Positions 52,102 to 60,605 of a DNA stretch of 64,000 nt are shown in pieces. Source of the DNA: JAUIET01 sp045106985 (GTDB lineage: Bacteria; Pseudomonadota; Gammaproteobacteria; Pseudomonadales; JAUIET01); NCBI GenBank assembly GCA_045106985.1, contig JBGCFQ010000002.1, positions 62,001 through 126,000 of the forward strand, in the 5' to 3' direction. The notes beneath the pieces were generated by a model. That model was given only the letters and a program-made list of their open reading frames with translations. It did no database searches and was not told where the DNA came from. Each line of letters opens with the position of its first letter. Position 1 is the first letter of the stretch. The position numbers were made by a program, and so were the translations under genes.

Positions 52102-53250
52102 ATGGCCATTGCCCCACCACCAAGCCGACGAGCACTGCATGACTTCCTGGACGCTCTTAAAGATATTGATGTAGATTATTTTACCGAAGCACGCGGAATC
52201 ATCAGCGAGGCAGATATTGCTGAAGGCGAACATTATTTAACCCACTTAATGAAGGTGGGCCTAGAGATAGCTCTGGATAACGACGAAAATGCACCGCATT
52301 TTAGCCAGCTGATTACACCAACACAAAAATTTGGTGGTGACGGACCCGACCACTTCGTGTTCTTTGCACCACTCACTGGGCAACGAAAATACACTATCAA
52401 AGGCCAGAAAACTGGCGAGGTTTACCTTTCGTTCACCGTCCACACCGGAGAACGCGATTCACTTTGGGGCACCGGTGTTGTCAGCGAGATGAACGATCAA
52501 CGAATAGAGTTTGATGCTGAAGGCAGGTATGAGATAACTCTTAGCAAAGAGCCGCAAAAAGGTAATTGGCTGCCTATAAACGACGACACAATTTGCGTGG
52601 TCACTCGACATTACTTTATGAATGAGCGAGCAGCCGTTTCTGACCCTACCGTAAATCCAGTGATTGAAATCGAAACCCAGTCAAAACCAGAACCTCCTCT
52701 GCCTTTATCTACTGAGAACTTCGCACGAAAACTCAAAATGGTGGAAGGCTACATAAGGGGGCACACGGTCAACCGGCCGCTACAAAGCGCTGCAACTGTT
52801 CCAGATTGGTTCTCCTTAATCCCGAATCAATTGCCCCAAGCGCGCGTTTGGAATAATGATGACGGTGGCGGATACGGAGCGGTTGACGCTGCCTACGCAG
52901 CCTGCCCGTTTGTACTTGGCAAGAATGAAGCTCTATTGATCGAAGGCAGAATGCCTAACTGCCGATACGCCAACATCACGCTGTGGAATCGCTACTTGCA
53001 AACTTTCGACCATCGGTTTCGTCAAGTAGGCCTGAACTTGGCGCAATTGATTTGTAACAACGACGGTAGCTACAAGCTGGTGGTATCTCATGAAGACCCA
53101 GGGCATCCGAACTGGCTGGACACCGAAGGTCGTGCCTATGGCACGATATATTGTCGCTACTTACTGGCAAGCGAGGCAATAGAAAAAGCACACTGCAAAG
53201 TGCTATCGTTTGCTCAAGCCGTAGACACCTTGGCCAACTGGCAGCAATAG
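52102..53250 (+). CDS. DUF1214 domain protein
   Basis: This 382-residue protein, probably cytoplasmic, contains a DUF1214 module. The N-terminal ~100 residues are helical. The core reads DHFVFFAPLTGQRKYTIKGQKTG, then GTGVVSEMNDQRIEFDAEGRYEITLSKEPQKGNWLPINDDTICVVTRHYFMNE, the signature of the family. A second region (GRMPNCRYANITLWNRYLQTFDHR and SYKLVVSHEDPGHPNWLDT) is also seen in relatives. Its function is unknown. It stands alone between the alcohol dehydrogenase and pnt operon. Confidence 0.85.
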   Translation: MAIAPPPSRRALHDFLDALKDIDVDYFTEARGIISEADIAEGEHYLTHLMKVGLEIALDNDENAPHFSQLITPTQKFGGDGPDHFVFFAPLTGQRKYTIKGQKTGEVYLSFTVHTGERDSLWGTGVVSEMNDQRIEFDAEGRYEITLSKEPQKGNWLPINDDTICVVTRHYFMNERAAVSDPTVNPVIEIETQSKPEPPLPLSTENFARKLKMVEGYIRGHTVNRPLQSAATVPDWFSLIPNQLPQARVWNNDDGGGYGAVDAAYAACPFVLGKNEALLIEGRMPNCRYANITLWNRYLQTFDHRFRQVGLNLAQLICNNDGSYKLVVSHEDPGHPNWLDTEGRAYGTIYCRYLLASEAIEKAHCKVLSFAQAVDTLANWQQ

Positions 53251-53438
53251 ATTTAACCTTGCAAATAAGATATAACTAATTGTTTTTATATGTTTTTAAA
53301 CTTTATTCAACAAAAGAGTTAGAGAACGCTCATCGTTTTTAGCTCGACCGTGAGCAGAAAATCAGTAAACTACGCCGCTTCGTTTGCCAGCAATACACTC
53401 TCTGGCAACGTTGAACCTGCAAGACGGCGGAGAGAAAC

Positions 53439-54578
53439 ATGCAGATTGGAGTTCCAAAGGAAACGGCAGACGGCGAGAAACGTTGCGCGGTCGTACCTCA
53501 AAATGCCAAGCGCTTATGCGCAATGGGCGCAGACCTTCTATTAGAAAGTGGTTTAGGTGTAGCAGCAGGTTTTTCAGACGCTGATTACGAAGAGGCTGGC
53601 GCAAAAATCACAACTGATCGCGGCAAGCTGCTATCCGAGTCCGATGTTATCTTACGCTTGAAAAAGCCAGAGAAGGATGAGGTCAGCCAACTTAAAAAGG
53701 GCTGCATCCACGTAAGCTACCTCGACCCTTATAATGAACGCGAGCTGGTGGAAACCCTGCGAGCCGCGGACATTAATGCCATCAGCATGGAAATGATTCC
53801 GCGCACAACTCGCGCCCAAAAAATGGACGCTCTGAGTTCACAGGCCAACCTGGCTGGCTATGTGATGGTCATATTGGCAGCGCGTCAGTTGAATAAAATC
53901 TTACCAATGATGATGACGCCAGCGGGCACAATCGCGCCGGCAAGAGTTTTTGTTATTGGTGCCGGTGTCGCCGGCCTGCAGGCCATCGCGACGGCGAAAC
54001 GTTTGGGAGCACGAGTAGAAGCTTTCGACACTCGAGCGGTTGTCGCAGAGCAAGTAAGGTCACTGGGCGGTAAGTTCGTTGAGATCGACCTTGGTGAAAC
54101 TGGGCAAACAAAAGACGGCTACGCAAAAGCCCTCACCGAAGATCAGCTGGAACTGCAAAAGCAGGGGCAGAAAAAAGTTATAGCTCAATCAGACATTGTG
54201 ATTACGACCGCTCAACTGTTTGGACGTAAAGCACCGGTTATTGTTACCAGAGACATGATTGAGGCGATGAAGCCTGGCAGCGTCGTGGTTGATATGGCCG
54301 TGGAATCGGGCGGCAACGTTGAAGGTTCCGAGCTAGACAAAATAGTCGATGTCAATGGCGTATCGGTCATAGGTATGGGTAATTTACCCTCGGAAGCCTG
54401 CCGCAACGCCAGCGAAATGTACTCTTCAAACTTGTTCAATTTAGTGGACGAATTTTGGGACAAAGAAGGTGATGCGGGTCTGGTACTCAATCCCGACGAC
54501 GACATTATTCAAGGCTGTCTGATCACCCGTGATGGGGAACTGGTCAACGAAGCCATCAAGAATCATTACTCAAATTAA
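53439..54578 (+). CDS. pntAA: NAD(P) transhydrogenase subunit alpha part 1 (PntAA)
   Basis: PntAA is the NAD(H)-binding domain I of the proton-translocating transhydrogenase, which reduces NADP+ with NADH driven by the proton gradient. The 379 residues start MQIGVPKETADGEKRCAVVPQN after GGAGAGAAAC. The NAD site has VFVIGAGVAGLQAIATAKRLGARVEAFDTR, and the mobile-loop region follows near VVDMAVESGGNVEGS. The subunit is split, with membrane parts in the following two genes, as in Rhodospirillum-type enzymes. Confidence 0.95.
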   Translation: MQIGVPKETADGEKRCAVVPQNAKRLCAMGADLLLESGLGVAAGFSDADYEEAGAKITTDRGKLLSESDVILRLKKPEKDEVSQLKKGCIHVSYLDPYNERELVETLRAADINAISMEMIPRTTRAQKMDALSSQANLAGYVMVILAARQLNKILPMMMTPAGTIAPARVFVIGAGVAGLQAIATAKRLGARVEAFDTRAVVAEQVRSLGGKFVEIDLGETGQTKDGYAKALTEDQLELQKQGQKKVIAQSDIVITTAQLFGRKAPVIVTRDMIEAMKPGSVVVDMAVESGGNVEGSELDKIVDVNGVSVIGMGNLPSEACRNASEMYSSNLFNLVDEFWDKEGDAGLVLNPDDDIIQGCLITRDGELVNEAIKNHYSN

Positions 54579-54590
54579 GGATCGACGACG

Positions 54591-54893
54591 ATGGAACTCA
54601 TTTATCTGATATTTATTCTCGTATTGTCGGTATTTCTCGGCTTCGAACTTATTTCAAAAGTACCGGCAACGCTGCATACGCCGCTGATGTCAGGCGCTAA
54701 CGCTATTTCCGGCATTACCTTAGTGGGTGCTGTGCTCGCGGCCGGTTCAGAAGGCTTAGGTGGCTTTGCTGATGTACTTGCAGGAATTGCCGTTATTACG
54801 GCAACCGTCAATGTTGTTGGCGGCTACATGGTGACCAACCGTATGCTCTCCATGTTCAAGAAAAAAGAGTCAAGTAATGGAGCGGGCAAATGA
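54591..54893 (+). CDS. pntAB: NAD(P) transhydrogenase subunit alpha part 2 (PntAB)
   Basis: This 100-residue membrane subunit forms the first helices of domain II. Spans include IYLIFILVLSVFLGFELISKV, ANAISGITLVGAVLAAG and VLAGIAVITATVNVVGGYMVTNRML. It lies 12 bases after pntAA and overlaps pntB by four bases (ATGA), so the three are cotranslated. Confidence 0.94.
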   Translation: MELIYLIFILVLSVFLGFELISKVPATLHTPLMSGANAISGITLVGAVLAAGSEGLGGFADVLAGIAVITATVNVVGGYMVTNRMLSMFKKKESSNGAGK

Positions 54894-56257
54894 GCGTAGA
54901 CCTATTTATTAATCTTGCCTACATTGTCGCAGCCATTCTATTTATTCTTGGCTTAAAGAAGCTTGGCTCTCCAGACAGCGCGCGCCAAGGCAACCTCATG
55001 TCGGCCGTGGGCATGGCTATTGCCGTATTTGTTACGCTCTTTAGCTCGCAAATACTGAGCTACACCAGCATTATCTTGTGCGTTCTTATCGGCGCGGGTA
55101 TTGGCTCCTATGCCGCCAAGAAAGTTGAAATGACGGCTATGCCTGAAATGGTGGCCCTATTTAATGGTACGGGTGGTATCGCCAGCTTGCTGGTTGGCTG
55201 GGCAGCGTTGTTTGGTGGAGCCGTTAGTTCTTTCACTGCTTTCACTGTGTTGCTGTCAATCGTGATCGGTGGCGTTACCTTTACCGGTAGCCTGATCGCA
55301 TACGCCAAACTTAGCGAGAAAATGGATGGCAAAGCCATCGTGTTTGACTCACAAAGAATAGTGAATGGCGCACTTATCGCCGCAATTCTTGTGTTCGGAT
55401 ATTTCTTCGTGCAAGAACCCGCAGCTACCTCAGGCACCTTGTGGTTGCTGATCATTCTCGCCTTGGTATTTGGTGTAATGGTTGTTATTCCGATTGGTGG
55501 CGCTGATATGCCAGTCGTAATATCTCTGCTCAACAGTTATTCGGGCCTCGCTGCGTGTGCGGCTGGTTTCGCAATCGACAACAATCTATTGATTGTAGCC
55601 GGCTCACTGGTTGGTTCTGCGGGTATTATTCTGACGAACATCATGTGCAAAGCCATGAACCGCTCGCTCGGTAATGTGCTGTTCTCAGGCTTTGGCGCAG
55701 TGAAGCACTCAACCAAGGTGACCGAGGGCGAAGTTAAGCCCATCAATATTGAAGATGCCTACCTTATTTTGGAAGCTGCTGGCAATGTTATGTTCGTGCC
55801 TGGCTACGGAATGGCTGTTGCACAAGCTCAGCATGCGGTTCGCGAGCTTACTGAATGCCTGGAAGAAAACGGAGCTGAAGTCAGTTTTGCTATTCACCCT
55901 GTTGCCGGTCGCATGCCTGGACACATGAATGTGCTACTAGCTGAGGCAAACGTCCCTTACGATCAACTGATCGAAATGGATGACGCTAACCCGAGAATGG
56001 ATTTTGTTGATGTTGCCATTGTGATTGGCGCCAATGACGTCGTTAACCCAGCAGCCAACGAAGACGACACTAGCCCGATATACGGCATGCCTGTTATCGA
56101 AGTACCAAGAGCGCGCACAGTATTCGTTCTAAAGCGCGGAATGGCAGCGGGCTTCTCTGGAGTAGACAACCCTCTATTCTTTGGTGAAAACACACGGATG
56201 TTGTTTGGTGATGCAAAGGCGTCAATCACAGGCATAGTTGCAGAGTTTAAGAGCTAG
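54890..56257 (+). CDS. pntB: NAD(P) transhydrogenase subunit beta (PntB)
   Basis: This 455-residue beta subunit combines the remaining membrane helices of domain II (about residues 1-270) with the cytoplasmic NADP(H)-binding domain III. The NADP site has VMFVPGYGMAVAQAQHAVREL (GYGMAVAQAQ), followed by FAIHPVAGRMPGHMNVLLAEANVPYD, and the end has MPVIEVPRARTVFVLKRGMAAGFSGVDNPLFF. Sequence and length are normal. An inverted repeat follows. Confidence 0.96.
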   Translation: MSVDLFINLAYIVAAILFILGLKKLGSPDSARQGNLMSAVGMAIAVFVTLFSSQILSYTSIILCVLIGAGIGSYAAKKVEMTAMPEMVALFNGTGGIASLLVGWAALFGGAVSSFTAFTVLLSIVIGGVTFTGSLIAYAKLSEKMDGKAIVFDSQRIVNGALIAAILVFGYFFVQEPAATSGTLWLLIILALVFGVMVVIPIGGADMPVVISLLNSYSGLAACAAGFAIDNNLLIVAGSLVGSAGIILTNIMCKAMNRSLGNVLFSGFGAVKHSTKVTEGEVKPINIEDAYLILEAAGNVMFVPGYGMAVAQAQHAVRELTECLEENGAEVSFAIHPVAGRMPGHMNVLLAEANVPYDQLIEMDDANPRMDFVDVAIVIGANDVVNPAANEDDTSPIYGMPVIEVPRARTVFVLKRGMAAGFSGVDNPLFFGENTRMLFGDAKASITGIVAEFKS

Positions 56258-56290
56258 ATAGGGGCTGAAAAGCTAGTATGTGATTAGGTA

Positions 56291-56324
56291 CGCTATGACA
56301 GGCGATTCGATGCTTGTCATAGCG
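56291..56324. terminator. Stem-loop between pntB and olsA
   Basis: CGCTATGACAGGC and GCTTGTCATAGCG form a 13-base stem with one G-T pair and an 8-base loop. It lies 33 bases after the pntB stop in a convergent gap. No strong T-run follows; terminator by position. Confidence 0.5.
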
Positions 56325-56356
56325 CTACAGCTCTAGCTGAGTTAAGCCGTTGATTA

Positions 56357-57160
56357 CTAGACCTCTTTGCGAGGCAGCTCATCGCCTTCAGCCAGCGACT
56401 CTTCCAGCATTTTTGAACTCTGCTCCCAGCAATGCGTCGCGCACGCCTTTCTGGATTCAAAATCCTTAAACCGTACTGGCTCAGCAAAACGGACCTCAAC
56501 TCGCGCGGTGGGCGCACCCAAAGCTTTCACAAAGTGCATTCCAAAAGGCATCGTGTCATACCAGGCAAAAAAGTTTCGCCACTGTCCATTCATTGGCCTA
56601 CCTGCACAGTGCGTATAAGACACGGCGAAAGGCTGGATCAGGACATCCACGTCAGATAACTCAGCTGCTTTAAACAAACTACTTTTGAACGGCAGCACCG
56701 AAGTGCCATAAGTGCTAGTGCCCTCAGGAAACAAAATCAGATTACCTTGCTTCTTTAGGTGTAGCTCCATGATGCTAATCTGCTTAGCAGCGCGCTTGCT
56801 ATTGCGCTCAAAAAACAAGGTGTTTTGCAGCTTTGCCAACTGACCAAGGACAGGCCAAGAAGCCACATCAGACTTGGCAATGAAATACCCGGGCAGCCAA
56901 CCGCCAAGTACAAAGACATCCAAGTAGGAAATATGATTACCAACATACAGTGTCGGTCTGTGGTGAGACATGCCCTTGCCTTGCGTTACTGATAAACCGA
57001 AGATTAGACAGCAACCACGGTGGAATAATCGTGGAATTTTTTCCAAACCATTATAGTTAACCAGACGTGCCGCATAAAAAAGCGACACCATGGCAGCACA
57101 CCAAATACACAAGGCAAAAATCGCGAGCAGCGCCCGAAGAGGTAGAATTACTTTATTCAC
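56357..57160 (-). CDS. olsA: 1-acylglycerol-3-phosphate acyltransferase family protein, OlsA-like
   Basis: This 267-residue PlsC-type membrane acyltransferase has an N-terminal span, the N-H-x4-D motif in YVGNHISYLDVFVLGGW and the FPEGTSTYGTSVLPFKSSLF block. Located next to an ornithine acyltransferase (olsB) it is most likely OlsA, which O-acylates lyso-ornithine lipid. A general lysophosphatidate acyltransferase (PlsC) cannot be excluded from the sequence alone. There is a 100-base gap to olsB. Confidence 0.82.
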   Translation of the reverse strand: MNKVILPLRALLAIFALCIWCAAMVSLFYAARLVNYNGLEKIPRLFHRGCCLIFGLSVTQGKGMSHHRPTLYVGNHISYLDVFVLGGWLPGYFIAKSDVASWPVLGQLAKLQNTLFFERNSKRAAKQISIMELHLKKQGNLILFPEGTSTYGTSVLPFKSSLFKAAELSDVDVLIQPFAVSYTHCAGRPMNGQWRNFFAWYDTMPFGMHFVKALGAPTARVEVRFAEPVRFKDFESRKACATHCWEQSSKMLEESLAEGDELPRKEV

Positions 57161-57260
57161 AGATTTTTTCTGCTTGTTGTTCTATTTATTGAGTACAGGC
57201 TCAGCAAGTTTTGCTTGAGGACGTTGCGCTCTTAGTCACAAAGCTAAAACCGATATTACA

Positions 57261-58076
57261 TTACTGGTGCCGAATTAGGGTATGATTCTGCACGACCATA
57301 TCGTGTGCATCAACATAAATACCGACGAACACTGTATTAAAAATAGGGTCAATAATTGCGGTATCAGTGATTTTGGCTCCCACTTTCAAATAACCCCGAA
57401 GCAATGTGGGCACGGCTTGTTTGGCGTCTGCCCAATTGGCTCGCCCCTGCAGCAATTGCTCAATCTTCACGTGCGATGCCGTGACAGGTGGAGACTGGCA
57501 TTCAGGAGGCGCCAAATTGTTTTGATACAGGTAGCTTAATATCGATCGGTGCTGCTCTACATCTTTGCCCTGAAAGCTCGCACAACCCAACATGAGCTCA
57601 AACTTTTCCGCCACAATAAACTGCAAAGTGAATTTCCAGATCAACATCAAGATGGAACCATTACGGCCTTCTGGGTCGATGCAGAAACGACTCAGTTCTA
57701 GAATTTTTTCGTAGCGATAGCGCAAATTCGTTAGATCAAAAGCCTTTTCGGTATAGAAGCTTTGCCCCTCCATCAATGCCAAACTACTCACCAATCGTAG
57801 GGTTCCAACAACAGGCTGCTTTTCCTTGGAATGGTCCAGAACAATTACGTGAATACCAACATCATCCCATTCATCCTGCTCTCTACCGATGCGTTGCATG
57901 TCTTCAGAGGGCTCACCTCCTGCTTCAATATAGAGCGTTTTATATCTCAGCTCCTGCGCAGCACGTAACTCATCCGAACTGGCTGCGAAACGGACTTCCA
58001 ACCTGCCCGCTTGAATACTTGGCCGATGAGGAAAATCTGCGGATGAAGAATCTTTGCGAGAAGTATTTTCTAACAT
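57261..58076 (-). CDS. olsB: L-ornithine N(alpha)-acyltransferase, OlsB-like
   Basis: This 271-residue GNAT-like acyltransferase is of the OlsB/hemolysin-type family that N-acylates ornithine with 3-hydroxyacyl-ACP. Conserved features are AAQELRYKTLYIEAGGEPS, VVGTLRLVSSLAL and ILELSRFCIDPEGRNGSILMLIWKF (E-L-S-R-F), and LMLGCASFQG near residue 172. I placed the start at MLENTSRKDSS; a longer frame would overlap the DinB-like gene. With olsA it gives the two steps of ornithine lipid synthesis, a phosphate-free membrane lipid. Confidence 0.85.
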   Translation of the reverse strand: MLENTSRKDSSSADFPHRPSIQAGRLEVRFAASSDELRAAQELRYKTLYIEAGGEPSEDMQRIGREQDEWDDVGIHVIVLDHSKEKQPVVGTLRLVSSLALMEGQSFYTEKAFDLTNLRYRYEKILELSRFCIDPEGRNGSILMLIWKFTLQFIVAEKFELMLGCASFQGKDVEQHRSILSYLYQNNLAPPECQSPPVTASHVKIEQLLQGRANWADAKQAVPTLLRGYLKVGAKITDTAIIDPIFNTVFVGIYVDAHDMVVQNHTLIRHQ

Positions 58077-58089
58077 TGAATGCCTACCT

Positions 58090-58626
58090 TCAGCTCGCGA
58101 TCGTTCGCGAACTCTTCTCCGCTTGTTGATGGTATGCCTGGGTGGAAGCTGCCATCCCAAATTGTTTGTCGATACTTAAACCCATTGCCCGCATGTGCAA
58201 AGCCATTTGCGCAAAATGATGGGTTGTATGGCCATGCAAAAAAACCAATTCTCTAGCAAGGCTAGACTCTACTGGGGGTACGTCTATTGTCCGCATATCA
58301 GTTCTCAATCTAATCTGCATTTTTTCTTGCCCGGATACGCCTTTTCTATTCAACTGAATAAGGCGTTGCTCTATTTCGGCAACTCGTTCGCGGGCAACAT
58401 CTCTACGTGATTCGATTATGCTATCCCTGCTACGCGCATCGTAATCAATAAGTCCGTTGTCTAGATCATTAATAAAACACTCATAATGCTCGATAACATG
58501 CCGCACGTGGCAACCAAGCGTGGAAACCGCAATATCGCAGACAATGGTGCCATACTGCTCATCATTGAGTCGATCTAGCAAAGCGCGTAACTGAGTCAGC
58601 GCTTCAATATTACTGACAACTAGCAT
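58090..58626 (-). CDS. DinB/YfiT-like four-helix protein
   Basis: This 178-residue protein belongs to the DinB-like helical bundle fold. Metal-ligand His residues are visible in STLGCHVRHVIEHYECF (near residue 44) and HGHTTHHFAQMALHMRAMG near 130. Such proteins are thiol-dependent transferases or of unknown function. The start is the ATG before LVVSNIEA; an in-frame TTG lies 12 bases upstream. It ends 13 bases before olsB on the same strand, so it may be the first gene of the ornithine-lipid unit. Confidence 0.8.
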   Translation of the reverse strand: MLVVSNIEALTQLRALLDRLNDEQYGTIVCDIAVSTLGCHVRHVIEHYECFINDLDNGLIDYDARSRDSIIESRRDVARERVAEIEQRLIQLNRKGVSGQEKMQIRLRTDMRTIDVPPVESSLARELVFLHGHTTHHFAQMALHMRAMGLSIDKQFGMAASTQAYHQQAEKSSRTIAS

Positions 58627-58833
58627 ATTTTGTGGCAACTTTTAGTGCTCCAACAACTTGTTCCGAGCTTATGACCATTATACCCGTACTTAATTCATTC
58701 AAATTGGTCATTATTCTCATCTGATGCCATCTTGTAAGTGACATGAGACTGACGAATGTGAACACAAAATAATGTACAGCTTCGTTGAGTTTCGCATAGT
58801 CTTGCGCATCACTAACAGAGAGACGAGTCTTCC

Positions 58834-60102
58834 GTGAGCTTACGCCCTGACCCTGTAAGAATATCAGACCTACGACAACCCATTTTTCCGAATTTCGTAA
58901 AAGAGCTTCTCGAGTCAGCTAAATCGTCACCATTGAAGTTAAGTGTAGAGTCCGTGCAGACCGCTGTTTCCCAAACCGATGGGCTACAACCGTATTCTGA
59001 CCCCGCTTATTTAGAACGAATGCAATTGCTGCTTGATTGCATGAATGAAGACGATGATCTGTCAGCATTCGGGCGAGCAAATAACTTCGGCATTATGGTT
59101 CGGTACGCCACCCAACGTGCGAGGCTTGAAAAGCTCTATGCCGAAAACCCTGAAATTAATAATATCGTCATCGATCGCCCTATTATTATCGCCGGCTTGC
59201 CTCGCAGTGGAACCACTCATCTTCTTAACTTGATCTCAGTTGATCCTAGGCTGAGATCACTCCCCTACTGGGAGTCAATTGAACCTTTTCAAGATGGCGC
59301 CGTGCCTGTCGCCGCGTTTGATCCAAATGACTCACGGATCATTCAATGTCGCGAACAGCTTAGCATTCAAGATTCTATAATGCCGCTGTTTAAAAACATG
59401 CATGATATGTCTCCGGAACACACTCACGAAGAAGTAGAGCTAATGGGCATGGATTTCTCCATGATGCTATTTGAGAACTACGCAATCATGCCGAAATGGC
59501 GTGACTATTATCTTACACACAATCAAACAGGCCATTATGAGTTTTTAAAAAGAGCATTGAAGGCTCTGCAATGGATTCGCGGTCCTGAACGCTGGATACT
59601 GAAATCGCCACAACACCTTGAACAAATGCCGGCACTAAAAGCCGTTTTTCCAGACGCAAGCTACGTTGTGACACACCGCGACCCAGTCTCCGTAACATCG
59701 TCATTGTTGACTATGCTGAGCTATTCGGCTCGTTTAAGTCGCGACCCTGTGCAGCCAAGTGACATTGCATTGTACTGGGTTGACCGGGTCGAGAAAATGC
59801 TCAGAGCTTGTATTGCTGGGACTGGATGCCTACCACATGAGCAGACCAAACAGGTGTTGTTTCATGAGTTTATGGCAGATGATGTAGGGACTGTCGATGC
59901 CATTTACACGCAAGCAGGACACCCGATGACCAATGATATTCGCAACGCGATGCATCAGTACATGGTGGACAATCCACGCGGGAAATACGGGCAAGTACAA
60001 TATGATTTGAGGGAGGATTTTGGCTTGGACACAGCCGCTTTATACGAGCAATTTAAGTTTTACACAGATCACTTTGGCATAAAAATTGAACACAAGAACT
60101 AG
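58834..60102 (+). CDS. Sulfotransferase family protein
   Basis: This 422-residue cytoplasmic PAPS-dependent sulfotransferase starts with GTG after AGAGAGACGAG. The phosphosulfate loop is IIAGLPRSGTTHLLNLISVDP near residue 125, and the 3'-phosphate binding motif is YVVTHRDPVSVTSSLLTMLS near 290. A central IRGPERWILKSPQHLEQM block is conserved. The acceptor is unknown; such genes are plentiful in Halieaceae/Spongiibacteraceae-type genomes. Confidence 0.87.
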   Translation: MSLRPDPVRISDLRQPIFPNFVKELLESAKSSPLKLSVESVQTAVSQTDGLQPYSDPAYLERMQLLLDCMNEDDDLSAFGRANNFGIMVRYATQRARLEKLYAENPEINNIVIDRPIIIAGLPRSGTTHLLNLISVDPRLRSLPYWESIEPFQDGAVPVAAFDPNDSRIIQCREQLSIQDSIMPLFKNMHDMSPEHTHEEVELMGMDFSMMLFENYAIMPKWRDYYLTHNQTGHYEFLKRALKALQWIRGPERWILKSPQHLEQMPALKAVFPDASYVVTHRDPVSVTSSLLTMLSYSARLSRDPVQPSDIALYWVDRVEKMLRACIAGTGCLPHEQTKQVLFHEFMADDVGTVDAIYTQAGHPMTNDIRNAMHQYMVDNPRGKYGQVQYDLREDFGLDTAALYEQFKFYTDHFGIKIEHKN

Positions 60103-60143
60103 CACCAAGAAGTAGATTGATGCGTCCATATCATGAAAGCCAC

Positions 60144-60605
60144 TTAGTCAGCTTGATACTCAGTAAACGACATTGAAAATTCGTCGTCGGACTTCATAGC
60201 ACTGGGGTCTAATTCGAAGCTGCTCAGCTGTCCCGACTTGGGGTCGTATGCCACTTCCAACTTGTTAGGCTTGAGTTTCTGCCATTCTCTAATCGATTGT
60301 TGCCACTGCTCGAGACTACGAAGGTCGTCTCGAACGACATCGGGCACAATCGTTCCATCATCAGAGTATAGAGCTTGCACAACTACACCATCCTCTACCC
60401 AGAGTTTAATAGGTCTACGATAGTCGCTAATGCAGTAGCAGCGTCGGTTCTGTACTACCGTATAGTTTTTTAGCGCTGATGATGCTACCGAGCCAGCCAG
60501 CTGCTGCTCACTAGCAGTTTTGGAGCTGACAGCCGTATTGCTGCAGCCTCCCACTAACAACAGGGTTGCAAGCAATAATGGGGTTCTTTTAATGAGGGTC
60601 AGCAT
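60144..60605 (-). CDS. Possible separate DUF6174-like lipoprotein from an internal start
   Basis: Starting at the in-frame ATG that is codon 571 of the protease frame, the product would have 153 residues. It begins MLTLIKRTPLLLATLLLVGG followed by the lipid-modified Cys, an ideal lipoprotein signal, then about 130 residues with KNYTVVQNRRCYCISDYRRPIKLWVEDGVVV and VAYDPKSGQLSSFELDP. This resembles DUF6174. The upstream ribosome-binding site is weak (GATGGTAGCC). Whether it is translated separately is unproven. Confidence 0.45.
   Translation of the reverse strand: MLTLIKRTPLLLATLLLVGGCSNTAVSSKTASEQQLAGSVASSALKNYTVVQNRRCYCISDYRRPIKLWVEDGVVVQALYSDDGTIVPDVVRDDLRSLEQWQQSIREWQKLKPNKLEVAYDPKSGQLSSFELDPSAMKSDDEFSMSFTEYQAD

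Noticed and set aside
58090..58626. SOS-regulated DinB polymerase
   Set aside because: The name is misleading: the protein is a four-helix DinB/YfiT-like bundle with His ligands, not DNA polymerase IV, and I saw no LexA box upstream.
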